Positions 22,483 through 30,380 of a stretch of 64,000 nucleotides of DNA are shown here, in pieces (the first letter of the stretch is position 1; each line of letters starts with the position of its first letter). This DNA is from Planctomycetota bacterium. GTDB lineage: Bacteria; Planctomycetota; B15-G4. The translations under genes and the position numbers were made by a program. The DNA lies in assembly GCA_029259715.1 (NCBI GenBank), contig JAJDEP010000012.1:166849-230848 (forward strand), in the 5' to 3' direction. Under the pieces are notes generated by a model, which was not told the origin of the DNA, made no database searches, and saw only the letters and a program-made list of their open reading frames with translations.

Positions 22483-23283
22483 CTAAGCCGCGGGCGGATC
22501 GTCAGCCCGCTCGGCCACCGCGAGCAGCGACGTCCCGAACGGCAGGCACGCGCCCAACTTCCGCTCGATCGTTCCCGCGCCCGTGAGCAGGCCGTTCATG
22601 AGCGACGACACGGGCGGGAACTCCACCTCCTGCGCCCGGTGCCGCACGACGCGCTGCCACCAGGCCGGCGGCACCGCGTAGGAGAAGAAGTGGCGCACGC
22701 GGCGCGGCGTCCAACCGCCTGCGCGCAGGTCTTGCGACAGCTTTGCGCGGGTGTAGCGGCGGAAGTGGCCGCAAGCGGCGTCCCACTCGCTCCACAACGA
22801 GGGCATGGCCGGCACGGTGACCACCAGGCGCGCGCCGGGCACCGCGGTCGCGGCCACACGGCGCAACACGTCGACGGGGTGCTCGAGATGCTCGAGGACG
22901 TCGAGGCAGGTCACCCCGTCGGGGGCGAAGGGCAGGTCGAGGGGCCTGTCGAGGTCGACCAGGCGGGCGTCGACGCCGCGGGCCCGCGCGATCTCCACCG
23001 CCGCGGCGGTGCCGTCGATGCCCAACGACTGCTCGGGACGCAGCGCGCGCTGCAGCGCCGCCAACCCCCCTCCCGCGCCGCACCCGACGTCGAGCAGCCG
23101 CTGCGGGCCGCGGCCGTCCCGCACTTTGCGCAGCGCCGCCTCCACGTGACCCTGACGCACCGCGAACCACCAGTAGTCGCCGGCGTCGGCCGCGGCCAGC
23201 TCGGCCACGTGCTCGTCGGTGATCTTGGTGTCGGCGGGAGCGACGTCGGTTGCGGGGGTTTCGTGGTGAGGTGTCCGGGACAT
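22483..23283 (-). CDS. Class I SAM-dependent methyltransferase
   Basis: 266 residues. LLDVGCGAGGGLAAL is the SAM-binding glycine loop (motif I), LGIDGTA the acidic loop, and CLDVLEHLEHP is motif IV, as in small-molecule methyltransferases of the Methyltransf_11/23 group. WWFAVRQGHVEAAL just before motif I is also common in sugar- or lipid-modifying members. A C-terminal hydrophobic stretch could touch the membrane. Substrate unknown. It stands between the DUF2203 gene (convergent) and the VWA gene (same strand, 115 bases apart), with no operon overlap. Confidence 0.85.
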   Translation of the reverse strand: MSRTPHHETPATDVAPADTKITDEHVAELAAADAGDYWWFAVRQGHVEAALRKVRDGRGPQRLLDVGCGAGGGLAALQRALRPEQSLGIDGTAAAVEIARARGVDARLVDLDRPLDLPFAPDGVTCLDVLEHLEHPVDVLRRVAATAVPGARLVVTVPAMPSLWSEWDAACGHFRRYTRAKLSQDLRAGGWTPRRVRHFFSYAVPPAWWQRVVRHRAQEVEFPPVSSLMNGLLTGAGTIERKLGACLPFGTSLLAVAERADDPPAA

Positions 23284-23398
23284 GCCCGGAGTCTAGCCCG
23301 CTCACCAACGAAGCGGCGCGGCAGCCCCTCCGGGGACCGCCGCGCCCATCGTCCTGCATCCGTCCACTCCTTGCGTCGGCATCTCGCCGACTCGTCGC

Positions 23399-26254
23399 TT
23401 ACTCGCCGAGCAGGGCGCCGGCCACCTCGGCCAAGCGGATGAACTCGGCGCGCCAGCCGCGGTCGTCGGTGCCGCGGGCATTGCCCGCCAACTGCTGCGC
23501 CATGGCCATGGAGGCCGTGCCCTTGTGGGGCGAGTTGCGCAGGGTCATGCCGAAGGCGGCCACGGCGGCGGAGAAGCGGAAGTCGGCGCTGGGCACATGG
23601 TGACGCGGGCGGCCACGAGGGCTCACATAGTCCTCGGCCACGAAGGGCACCGTCACGAGTTGGCTGGTGGCGCCCTGCGGCGCCTTCCAGCGCAGCTTCA
23701 CCGTGAGCAGCTCGGGGCTGTTCACCACCACCGGGCGCGGTTCGTCCGGCACCTGCTGGTACTTGAGCGCGTCGACGCCGGCCGCCACCGCCACGCCAGG
23801 GGGCACGATCTCGTAGAGCGCCACCACGGAGTGACCCGCGCCGATCTCGCCGGCGTCCTTGCGGTCGTCGTTGAAGTCGCGCGCGGCGAGCTTGCGGTTC
23901 TCGTAGCCGATCAGGCGGTAGTGGGCGACGCGGCCGGGATTGAACTCGACCTGCAGCTTCACGTCCTTGGCGATGGTGTGCAGCGTGCCGGCGATGCGCT
24001 CGACCAGCACCCGGCGACCCTCGGACAGCGAGTCGATGTAGGCGTAGTTGCCGTTGCCCTTGTCGGCCAGCATCTCGACGGTGGCGTCCTTGAGGTTGTC
24101 CCTGCCGAAGCCGAGCACCGAGAGGAACACGCCGCTGGCCGCCCGCTGGGAGATGAGCCGCTCGAGCTCGTCGCGCTGGGTGATGCCGACGTTGAAGTCG
24201 CCGTCGGTGCCGAGGATGACGCGGTTCACGCCGCCCTCGATGAAGTTCATGCCGGCGATGCGGTAGGCGTCCTCGATGCCGGCCGCGCCGTTGGTCGAGC
24301 CGCCCGAGCGCAGTCGGTCGATGGCGTGCAGGATGGTGGGCTTGTCGGCGCCGCTCGTGGACGGCAGGGCGATGCCCGAGCTGCCCGCGTAGGTGACGAT
24401 GGCCACGCGGTCGCGCCCGTCGAGCTGGGCCGTGAGCAGGCGCATGCACTGCTGCAGCAGCGGCAGCTTGTTGGCGCTGTTCATCGAGCCCGACACATCG
24501 AGCAGGAAGACCAGGTTGGCGGCCGGGCGCTCTTCGGCGTCGACCTCCGCGCCCTTGAGCGCGACCCGCACCAGGCGGTGCTCGGGCGCCCAGGGCGCCG
24601 CGCCCGACTCGATGTGCACCGCGAAGGGCACCTCGCCGTCGTCGAGGGCGTCGGCTTCGGCGGCCGAGACCAAGGGCGCCGGGTCGGCGTACTCGAAGTA
24701 GTTGAGCAGCTCCTCGATGCGCACGGCGTCGGGCGGCGGCAGGCGCCCCTCGTTCAGGAAACGCCGCACGTTGGCGTAAGCCGCCGTGTCGACGTCCACC
24801 GAGAATGTGGAGAGGGGCGCGTCCCACGGCGAGGTGAAGTCGTTGTCGACGATCTCGGCGTACGTCTCGTTGCTCACCTGCTGATGAGTGGGCATTGCCC
24901 CATCGAAGGACTTGCGATTGCCTCGGCCATCGTCTCGGTCGGCGCCGCCGATGTAGCCCAGGGCCGTCAGAGCGTCGTTCGAGTCGCCCGTCGGAACGAG
25001 CACGTTCTTGGGCGCCTGAATTGCGCGCCGGCCGATCTTCGCGAAGGTCGACGGGTCGGTCTCGCCAGCAGCGGCCCCGGGTCCGGAGGCGCTCACCCTC
25101 GGGCGGATGGTGTTCACAGCGCTCTCACCCGCGTCCGTCGGAGCCGTGTAGTTGCCCCCCTTCCCTCGGCTGGTCCCGATGACCGAGGTCGGTTCCGAAA
25201 CGGGAGTGACGATCGGGTATGCGACCTCCGTCGCATCCGCCGAGGCAATCGCACGGCTCGTTCGCGCAAGCGCCAGAGTCGCGGCGTCCACGGTCTCGCC
25301 GGCCTTGATCTTGAGCAGCTCATCGATGACCTGCTCGGACTCGGTCGGACCCTGTGCCACCACCCCGAGGCTGGCGCTGACGTCGTCGTTCTTGAGCGGC
25401 ATCCAACCCGAATCACTCGGCGCGCTCGCTGCGTTGCCGTGGCTCTCGTCGATGCCATCGACCAGGGCCATGGTCGGCGCCGACTCCTCGGCGATGTCGT
25501 AGGCATCATCGTCGCCCCCGCCGACGTAGCCGAGCTGTTTGAGCTGTGCGAGCTCTTCGCGAGAAGGCGTCACCACGCTGCCGGCCTCACCGCGATCGTC
25601 GGCGCGCCACCCACTGATGCGACTACTTCTTCCGTTCGACTCCAGCTTGCCTTGCAGTTCGTCCGCGGGTCGGCGCGCCTCCTCGTACTCGCGCTTGTCA
25701 CCCACCGCCACTTGCTCACCGTCGCCGTAGATCTCGTAGAGGAAGGGGCTCTCCTCCCCGCCGGGCATGTCCTTGTCGTTGACCAGCCAGACGGCGCCGA
25801 AGATGACGGCGGCCGCGGCCGACAGGCGCACCATCGGGCGCCACCAGGGTGCGGCCGCGGTGACGGGCGTCACGGGCGCGAGGGTCTCGGCCGCGCCGGC
25901 GCCCTCCGCGCTCCCGTGGTTGTCGCCGAGTTGTGCGGCGCTCGCGGCGCCGAGGACGGCGGCCTTCTGCTCGGGGCTGAGTCCCGCGGACGCGCCGGCC
26001 TCCGCCCCGGCGCCGACAGCGGACTCGCTCGCCAGCTCGCCGGCCAACTCACCCGACAGCGCATGCGCGAAGCCGGTGATGGCCTCGACGGCCGCGCGGG
26101 CCGCCGGGTCCCGCTCCATGAGCGCCTCGACCTCGGCGCGATCGCTGCCGTCCAACTCGCCCAGGGCGTAGGCGGTGAGGCGCGCGTCGTCCTCGTACGG
26201 GTTGCCGCTCGGGGCGTCGTCGTTCGGGGTGTTCGGAGTGATGTCGTTCGTCAT
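23399..26254 (-). CDS. Anti-sigma-like membrane protein with a YfbK-type VWA domain
   Basis: 951 residues. The cytoplasmic N-terminus (about 20-62) resembles an anti-sigma domain (RLTAYALGELDGSDRAEVE). One transmembrane helix follows (141-158), then a 320-residue low-complexity linker and a YfbK-type VWA region (FSVDVDTAAYANVRRFLNEG at 484-503) with an intact MIDAS: D586-x-S588-x-S590, T654 and D684. The linker carries LKQLGYVGG (238-246) and LTALGYIGG (429-437), a repeated peptide. The start is ATG at 26254, which overlaps the sigma factor stop (ATGA); the upstream in-frame extension lies wholly inside the sigma gene. Likely it tethers and controls the coupled ECF sigma factor in response to an envelope signal. 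Confidence 0.85.
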   Translation of the reverse strand: MTNDITPNTPNDDAPSGNPYEDDARLTAYALGELDGSDRAEVEALMERDPAARAAVEAITGFAHALSGELAGELASESAVGAGAEAGASAGLSPEQKAAVLGAASAAQLGDNHGSAEGAGAAETLAPVTPVTAAAPWWRPMVRLSAAAAVIFGAVWLVNDKDMPGGEESPFLYEIYGDGEQVAVGDKREYEEARRPADELQGKLESNGRSSRISGWRADDRGEAGSVVTPSREELAQLKQLGYVGGGDDDAYDIAEESAPTMALVDGIDESHGNAASAPSDSGWMPLKNDDVSASLGVVAQGPTESEQVIDELLKIKAGETVDAATLALARTSRAIASADATEVAYPIVTPVSEPTSVIGTSRGKGGNYTAPTDAGESAVNTIRPRVSASGPGAAAGETDPSTFAKIGRRAIQAPKNVLVPTGDSNDALTALGYIGGADRDDGRGNRKSFDGAMPTHQQVSNETYAEIVDNDFTSPWDAPLSTFSVDVDTAAYANVRRFLNEGRLPPPDAVRIEELLNYFEYADPAPLVSAAEADALDDGEVPFAVHIESGAAPWAPEHRLVRVALKGAEVDAEERPAANLVFLLDVSGSMNSANKLPLLQQCMRLLTAQLDGRDRVAIVTYAGSSGIALPSTSGADKPTILHAIDRLRSGGSTNGAAGIEDAYRIAGMNFIEGGVNRVILGTDGDFNVGITQRDELERLISQRAASGVFLSVLGFGRDNLKDATVEMLADKGNGNYAYIDSLSEGRRVLVERIAGTLHTIAKDVKLQVEFNPGRVAHYRLIGYENRKLAARDFNDDRKDAGEIGAGHSVVALYEIVPPGVAVAAGVDALKYQQVPDEPRPVVVNSPELLTVKLRWKAPQGATSQLVTVPFVAEDYVSPRGRPRHHVPSADFRFSAAVAAFGMTLRNSPHKGTASMAMAQQLAGNARGTDDRGWRAEFIRLAEVAGALLGE

Positions 26255-26790
26255 GAGGGGCTCCCACCGGCGGGCTGCACCGGATACTCGAGGGCGGCCT
26301 TGGCGCGCAGCGCCTTGAGGCCGTTGTGGATGAGCACCCCGACGTGGTTCACGGTCTTGCTGGTGATCTGGGCGATCTCGCGATAGCTCAGCTCGCTCTG
26401 GAACTTCAGCCGCAAGACTTCCTGCTGGCTCTCGGGCAACGTCTCCATGAGCCGCAGGATGCGTCCGTGTTGATCGGCGGTCTCCAGCATCTCGCGCGGG
26501 TCGCTCTCGCGGCCCGCCACGAGCGTGGCGCCGGCGTCGGGTGATGGGTTCATCCGTTTCTCCTTGCGAAGCACGTCCACCGCTCCGTTGCGGCAGACGG
26601 TGTACAGCCACTCCGCGAGGTGACCCTCGACCGCCGTGCGTTGCTGCTTGCACAGCTTCAGGAAGGCGTCCTGCACCACGTCCCGGGCCCGCTCGATGTC
26701 CCGCAGCATCCGCGCGACGTAGGCCACGAGCGGTCGCTCGTAGGCCTCGACGGCGTCCGCGATCCAGGCGGCGTCCGGTTCGTTCGGCAT
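26251..26790 (-). CDS. ECF-type RNA polymerase sigma factor
   Basis: 179 residues with sigma-70 region 2 (YVARMLRDIERARDVVQDAF, residues about 23-42, and AEWLYTVCRNGAVDVLRK) and region 4 (LPESQQEVLRLKFQSELSYR with the following helix-turn-helix TSKTVNHVGVLIHNGLKALR). No region 1 or 3, hence ECF class. The ATG at 26790 has AGGGAGA 7 bases upstream; the longer reading back to 26868 lacks conservation. Its stop overlaps the start of the anti-sigma/VWA gene, the usual arrangement for a sigma factor and its membrane-bound regulator. Probably autoregulated, though I cannot identify its promoter motif. Confidence 0.93.
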   Translation of the reverse strand: MPNEPDAAWIADAVEAYERPLVAYVARMLRDIERARDVVQDAFLKLCKQQRTAVEGHLAEWLYTVCRNGAVDVLRKEKRMNPSPDAGATLVAGRESDPREMLETADQHGRILRLMETLPESQQEVLRLKFQSELSYREIAQITSKTVNHVGVLIHNGLKALRAKAALEYPVQPAGGSPS

Positions 26791-26886
26791 TCGGTCTCCC
26801 TGAGTCCTGGTCGATACCCCGCCGCCATGCTGCCGGTCGGCCGGGCTCCGATCACCCTTGGAGGGCATTCAGGGGGACCACGGGCG

Positions 26887-26913
26887 CACGGGGACCTTCT
26901 TAACGGCCCCGTG
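26887..26913 (-). terminator. Stem-loop downstream of the IMPase-family gene
   Basis: CACGGGG (26887-26893) pairs perfectly with CCCCGTG (26907-26913), 13-base loop, about 95 bases past the stop at 27008 and 97 bases ahead of the sigma factor start. It could separate the two transcripts. Confidence 0.35.
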
Positions 26914-27007
26914 GCCGGAGTCGTGTGCCCGGCCTCTACGGGACGCTTCTCGGGGCGGCCCTTCCCGAGGCGGCGCTTCGACGAGCGGTCCTCAGTCCCC
27001 TTCCGCC

Positions 27008-28069
27008 TCAGGCGCTGGTGTGGCCGTCCATCACGTCCGCCAGGGCGGGGGCCAGCCGCTGGGCCAGGGTGGGATTGGCGAAGGCCAGGATGGACAGCCG
27101 CGTCTCGGTGTCCATGGGCGCATCGAAGAGCGCGAAGTGCTCGTCGAGGATGGGGACGCCCGCCTCGCGGTAGACCAGCAGCGCCGCCATGTCGTAGGGC
27201 TTGGCCGTGAAGTTGTCGATGCCGTAGGTGCGATGCAGCCAACCGCGCAGGTCGGCCAGCATGCGGTAGCGCCCGGTGACCACGTAGAACATCTGCCCCG
27301 CGTTGCACAGGTACTGGTCGTCGTAGATCAGGCGCGGCGAGAGGTCGAAGGCGTCGATGACCTCCTCGAGGAAGGCCTGCTCGAGGCTCGCCACCAGGGT
27401 CCGCTCGACGGGCAGGAAGCGCGCGAAGCAGAGGTAGCCGTTGTCGATGCGGTCGTCGGCGCTCGCGCGCAGGGGCCGGGCGTCGAGGCATTTCCCGGTG
27501 CGCACGTCGTGCCGCGCGATGGTGGCGCCCTGCCCGGCGATGGCGGTGAGCACGTGGTAGATGCCGGCGGATGTCGTCGGCAGCTCGGTCTGCACCGCGA
27601 CCTCACAGTCGGAGAGGCGCGTGAGGTCGCCGTGGTCGGGCGCGACGCCCGTGACGGCCCAGGCCGAACGCATGTCGTGCATGAGCGAGCGCGTCCCGTC
27701 GACGGGGTCGACGAGCACCCGCAGGGGGCGGCCCTCCGACCCGTCACCGTAACGCAGCAGGCCCGGGCCCTCGGCCACGAGCGTGACCGGGTAGCGCTGG
27801 CCCAGCGATCGGCCGAAGGTGGCGAGGGCCTCGTCGGCCACATCGTCGAGGGCGTAGGTCAGGTCGCCCGCCCGCCACTCGCCCGGCGCCGCGGCAAGGT
27901 CCCGGTCGTCGCTCACCCGGGCGCGCTCGAGGCATTCGCTCACCCGGGCGCGGATGTCCTCGTGCAGGGCGCGCACGTCCGCCAACAGTCGTTCCGACTC
28001 GGTGGGAGCGAAATCACCGAGAGCGCCCGTCCGAGCCGTCCCACTCCCGCGCGGGGGATCCACCGTCAA
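27008..28069 (-). CDS. Inositol monophosphatase-family phosphatase
   Basis: 353 residues, longer than the usual 260-280. The metal site is recognisable: AE100GPG for the first Glu and D121-P-V-D124-G-T for the signature. The third motif (W-D-x-A) is not clear in this diverged sequence; YGIDNFTAKPYDMAALL near the C-end fills that place. Family members dephosphorylate inositol phosphates, 3'-phosphoadenosine nucleotides or fructose bisphosphate; I cannot choose among them. It starts 12 bases after the radical SAM gene stop, so both are likely on one transcript. Confidence 0.8.
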   Translation of the reverse strand: MTVDPPRGSGTARTGALGDFAPTESERLLADVRALHEDIRARVSECLERARVSDDRDLAAAPGEWRAGDLTYALDDVADEALATFGRSLGQRYPVTLVAEGPGLLRYGDGSEGRPLRVLVDPVDGTRSLMHDMRSAWAVTGVAPDHGDLTRLSDCEVAVQTELPTTSAGIYHVLTAIAGQGATIARHDVRTGKCLDARPLRASADDRIDNGYLCFARFLPVERTLVASLEQAFLEEVIDAFDLSPRLIYDDQYLCNAGQMFYVVTGRYRMLADLRGWLHRTYGIDNFTAKPYDMAALLVYREAGVPILDEHFALFDAPMDTETRLSILAFANPTLAQRLAPALADVMDGHTSA

Positions 28070-28081
28070 GCGGACCGCCCG

Positions 28082-30175
28082 TCAGGCGGCACTGGTGGCC
28101 GGCGCGACAGAGGCAGGCGGCGCGGCGGCCGAGTCCCGGGGCGCCAGCAGCAGCGCCCGGTCGACCAAGCCCGCGAGGCAGGCCAGCGCCCGCTCACGCT
28201 GCTCGTCGCCCACGGTGGCGAGGATGTCGGCGATGCTGCGCTTGCCATCGACGAGGTCCACCAGCGATTGCTCGAATTCGTCCAGCACCCAGGTCTGCCC
28301 GTTCTTCAGCAGCATGAGCGCCGTGACCGGACTCGGAGCCACGTCCGCACCGTCGGTGGGGACGTCCGCCATGGCGTTGTACTGGTACTGGCGCTGGGAG
28401 AAGGCCGGATTGTGCTCGAGCACGTGGCTCTCGTCGTCGATCATCTCGCGCGCGATGGGCCCGAAGCGGCCGAGCCCCGTGACCTTTTCGAGGTCCTCGA
28501 CCTTGTTGGTCGCGTAGAGCAGGTAGGCGCCGTGGCACAGCAGCGGCAGGTCGGAGCGCGCGCGGAAGCCCCGGTCGAGGGCCTCGCGGTCGTAGTATTC
28601 ACGGCCGTCCGTGTAGCTGTAGTCCCAGCCGCCGGTCTCGCTGCGCTTGATCTCGATGCCGTAGCGCTCGGGATCGGCGAACACGAGCGTGTCGGCGCCG
28701 AGCATGAAGGTGCCCGCGTAAACCGAGATGGCGATGCGGTCGCGACGTGACTCGACGAAATCGTAGGTCACCGCCGCCTCCTCGGGCGTCTCGCCCGGGA
28801 ACCCGATGAACCAGCTCACCCCGGCCTTGAGGCCCGTGTTGTGCATGTTCTCGAGGATGCGGTCGACGCGGGCGAGGTCGTTGCCCTTGTCGATCAGGTC
28901 GAGCACGCGCTGGCTGCCGGACTCGAAGCCGAACTGCAGGAAGCGTCCGCCGCCGTCGTAGAGAGTCTGGATCAGCTCGGCGCTGACGTAGGGCTTCTCG
29001 AACTTCGTCTCGGCGAACCAGAACACATCGAGGCCGTCGTCCTTGATGCCTTGCGCCACGGTGCGCAGCGTCTTGGGCGGCGCGAGGCTGTCCCAGAAAA
29101 GGAAGAAGCGCGCGCCCGTCTGCTCGTGGATGCCCTTGATGTCCTGGTAGACCAGGGCCGGCTTGCGCATGCGGAAGTTGCGCCGGAACGAGTCGCCGCA
29201 GAAGGTGCACTTGCCGTAGTAGCAGCCGCGCGAGGTCTGCAGGTTGGCGATGCCCTCGGGCACCAGGTAGCGCTCGAAGGGGATGTCGGTGAAGTCCGGC
29301 GGCGCCACGGCATCGAGGTCGGGATAACTCGGCGGCATGGGCGAGAAGCGGATCTGCCCGCTCTCGGCGTCGCGCCAGATGGCGTTGCTGACCTTTTCGA
29401 TGGGCCGGTTGCCGGCGATGTGTTCCATCATCTCGCAGACCGCGTCCTCGCCCTCGCCCGGCATGGCGAAATCGATCACGTCGAACAGCTCGGGGTCCTT
29501 GAACAGCGAGCCCTTGTAGTCGTTGACCGTGCAGCCGCCGATGATGATGGGCACGTCCGGGCAGGCCGCCTTGAAGCGCTTCGCGAAGCGCAGCCCTTCG
29601 AAGAACTGGAAGGTGAACGGCATGGTCATGCAGATGGCGTCGGGCTTCTCCGCCAGCAACGAGTCCATCAACTCGTTGTAGGCCTCGTCGATGGGGTCGC
29701 CGCCGAACGACTGCAGGGTCTCGCAGTTGTCCTTGACGAAGGTCTCCGACTCGGGATCGAAGCTCGGGCTGGCGGCGTAGAGGAAGCGGTTCACCGCCAG
29801 CAGGTCGTCGAAGGCCTGGTTGAATTGGTCGGGGTCGTAGAAGCGCTCGGGGTCGTCCATCACGGAGACCGAGTCGGCCGCGCGCAGCAGCACCTCGCGC
29901 GGGACGGCCGAGATCTGGGCCAGGCCCTTGTAGCGGGCGAACTCCTGGGCCGTCAGCGCGTCCTTGGCGTTCAGCTCGTCGAACCAGCCGGCGACCGTGT
30001 CGGCGTAGTGGGTCATGCGCTCCGGCGTCACCAGGTGCCGGAAGACCTCGACGTTCATGTCGCGCACCGAGGTCGTGTGCCCTGCGGCTCGCAGGCAACC
30101 CTGGAGCACGGCGATGCTCGAGAACGGGATGGTGGGCAGGGTGCCCTCAGGCGGATAGACGATCAGGATATGCAT
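28082..30175 (-). CDS. B12-binding radical SAM protein with a PqqD-like C-terminal domain
   Basis: 697 residues. The N-terminus MHILIVYPPEG and IPIIIGGCTVND (about 208-219) form a cobalamin-binding-type Rossmann fold. The radical SAM cluster motif is SRGC318-YYGK-C323-TF-C326, a C-x4-C-x2-C variant of the usual C-x3-C-x2-C, followed by QFGFESGSQRVLDLI and SWFIGFPGETPEEA, typical of B12-radical SAM enzymes. The last about 90 residues (ALMLLKNGQTWVLDEFEQ, then LVDGKRSIADILA and LVDRALLL) resemble a PqqD-like winged-helix module, the recognition element seen in peptide-modifying enzymes. The ATG at 30175 is the first residue of the conserved fold. Upstream of the IMPase-family gene by 12 bases. 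Substrate unknown. Confidence 0.85.
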   Translation of the reverse strand: MHILIVYPPEGTLPTIPFSSIAVLQGCLRAAGHTTSVRDMNVEVFRHLVTPERMTHYADTVAGWFDELNAKDALTAQEFARYKGLAQISAVPREVLLRAADSVSVMDDPERFYDPDQFNQAFDDLLAVNRFLYAASPSFDPESETFVKDNCETLQSFGGDPIDEAYNELMDSLLAEKPDAICMTMPFTFQFFEGLRFAKRFKAACPDVPIIIGGCTVNDYKGSLFKDPELFDVIDFAMPGEGEDAVCEMMEHIAGNRPIEKVSNAIWRDAESGQIRFSPMPPSYPDLDAVAPPDFTDIPFERYLVPEGIANLQTSRGCYYGKCTFCGDSFRRNFRMRKPALVYQDIKGIHEQTGARFFLFWDSLAPPKTLRTVAQGIKDDGLDVFWFAETKFEKPYVSAELIQTLYDGGGRFLQFGFESGSQRVLDLIDKGNDLARVDRILENMHNTGLKAGVSWFIGFPGETPEEAAVTYDFVESRRDRIAISVYAGTFMLGADTLVFADPERYGIEIKRSETGGWDYSYTDGREYYDREALDRGFRARSDLPLLCHGAYLLYATNKVEDLEKVTGLGRFGPIAREMIDDESHVLEHNPAFSQRQYQYNAMADVPTDGADVAPSPVTALMLLKNGQTWVLDEFEQSLVDLVDGKRSIADILATVGDEQRERALACLAGLVDRALLLAPRDSAAAPPASVAPATSAA

Positions 30176-30284
30176 CAGGCCCGTTTTGCAGCCGGCGGGG
30201 TGGAGCCGGCGCCTCGTGCGGGGTGGGGGCGGTCGCGTTGTTTCGGCGGCGCCCGCGAAGGGGCCGCGAAGCATAGCATCGGCC

Positions 30285-30290
30285 AGTATA
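30285..30290 (-). promoter_or_regulatory. Candidate -10 box upstream of the radical SAM gene
   Basis: TATACT on the minus strand (30290-30285) is a near-consensus -10 in an otherwise GC-rich 205-base gap, about 110 bases before the ATG at 30175. No good -35 is visible 16-18 bases upstream. The rest of the gap (30176-30380) holds nothing else I recognise. Confidence 0.35.
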
Positions 30291-30380
30291 GCGGTGTTTC
30301 CTGAGGCAGTCCGTTCGTGGCGCACACTCCGGCCGCGCCGACCCTCCGCCGAAGCGCCTCGTCGCGCCCCCACGGGCGGC

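Noticed and set aside
23525..26386. 953-codon plus-strand frame opposite the VWA gene
   Set aside because: Shadow of the VWA protein; composition is repetitive Arg/His/Gly/Val with no domain.
26255..26653. N-terminal extension of the VWA reading frame to 26653
   Set aside because: It lies entirely inside the sigma factor gene in another frame; the ATG at 26254 overlaps the sigma stop and starts the acceptable protein.
28841..30304. 487-codon plus-strand frame opposite the radical SAM gene
   Set aside because: Shadow frame; Val/Gln/His-rich without motifs, and the minus strand has the cluster-binding cysteines.
30176..30380. RiPP precursor peptide for the radical SAM enzyme
   Set aside because: The gap has no small ORF with a ribosome-binding site and a plausible core; in-frame sequence there is only an upstream extension of the enzyme itself.
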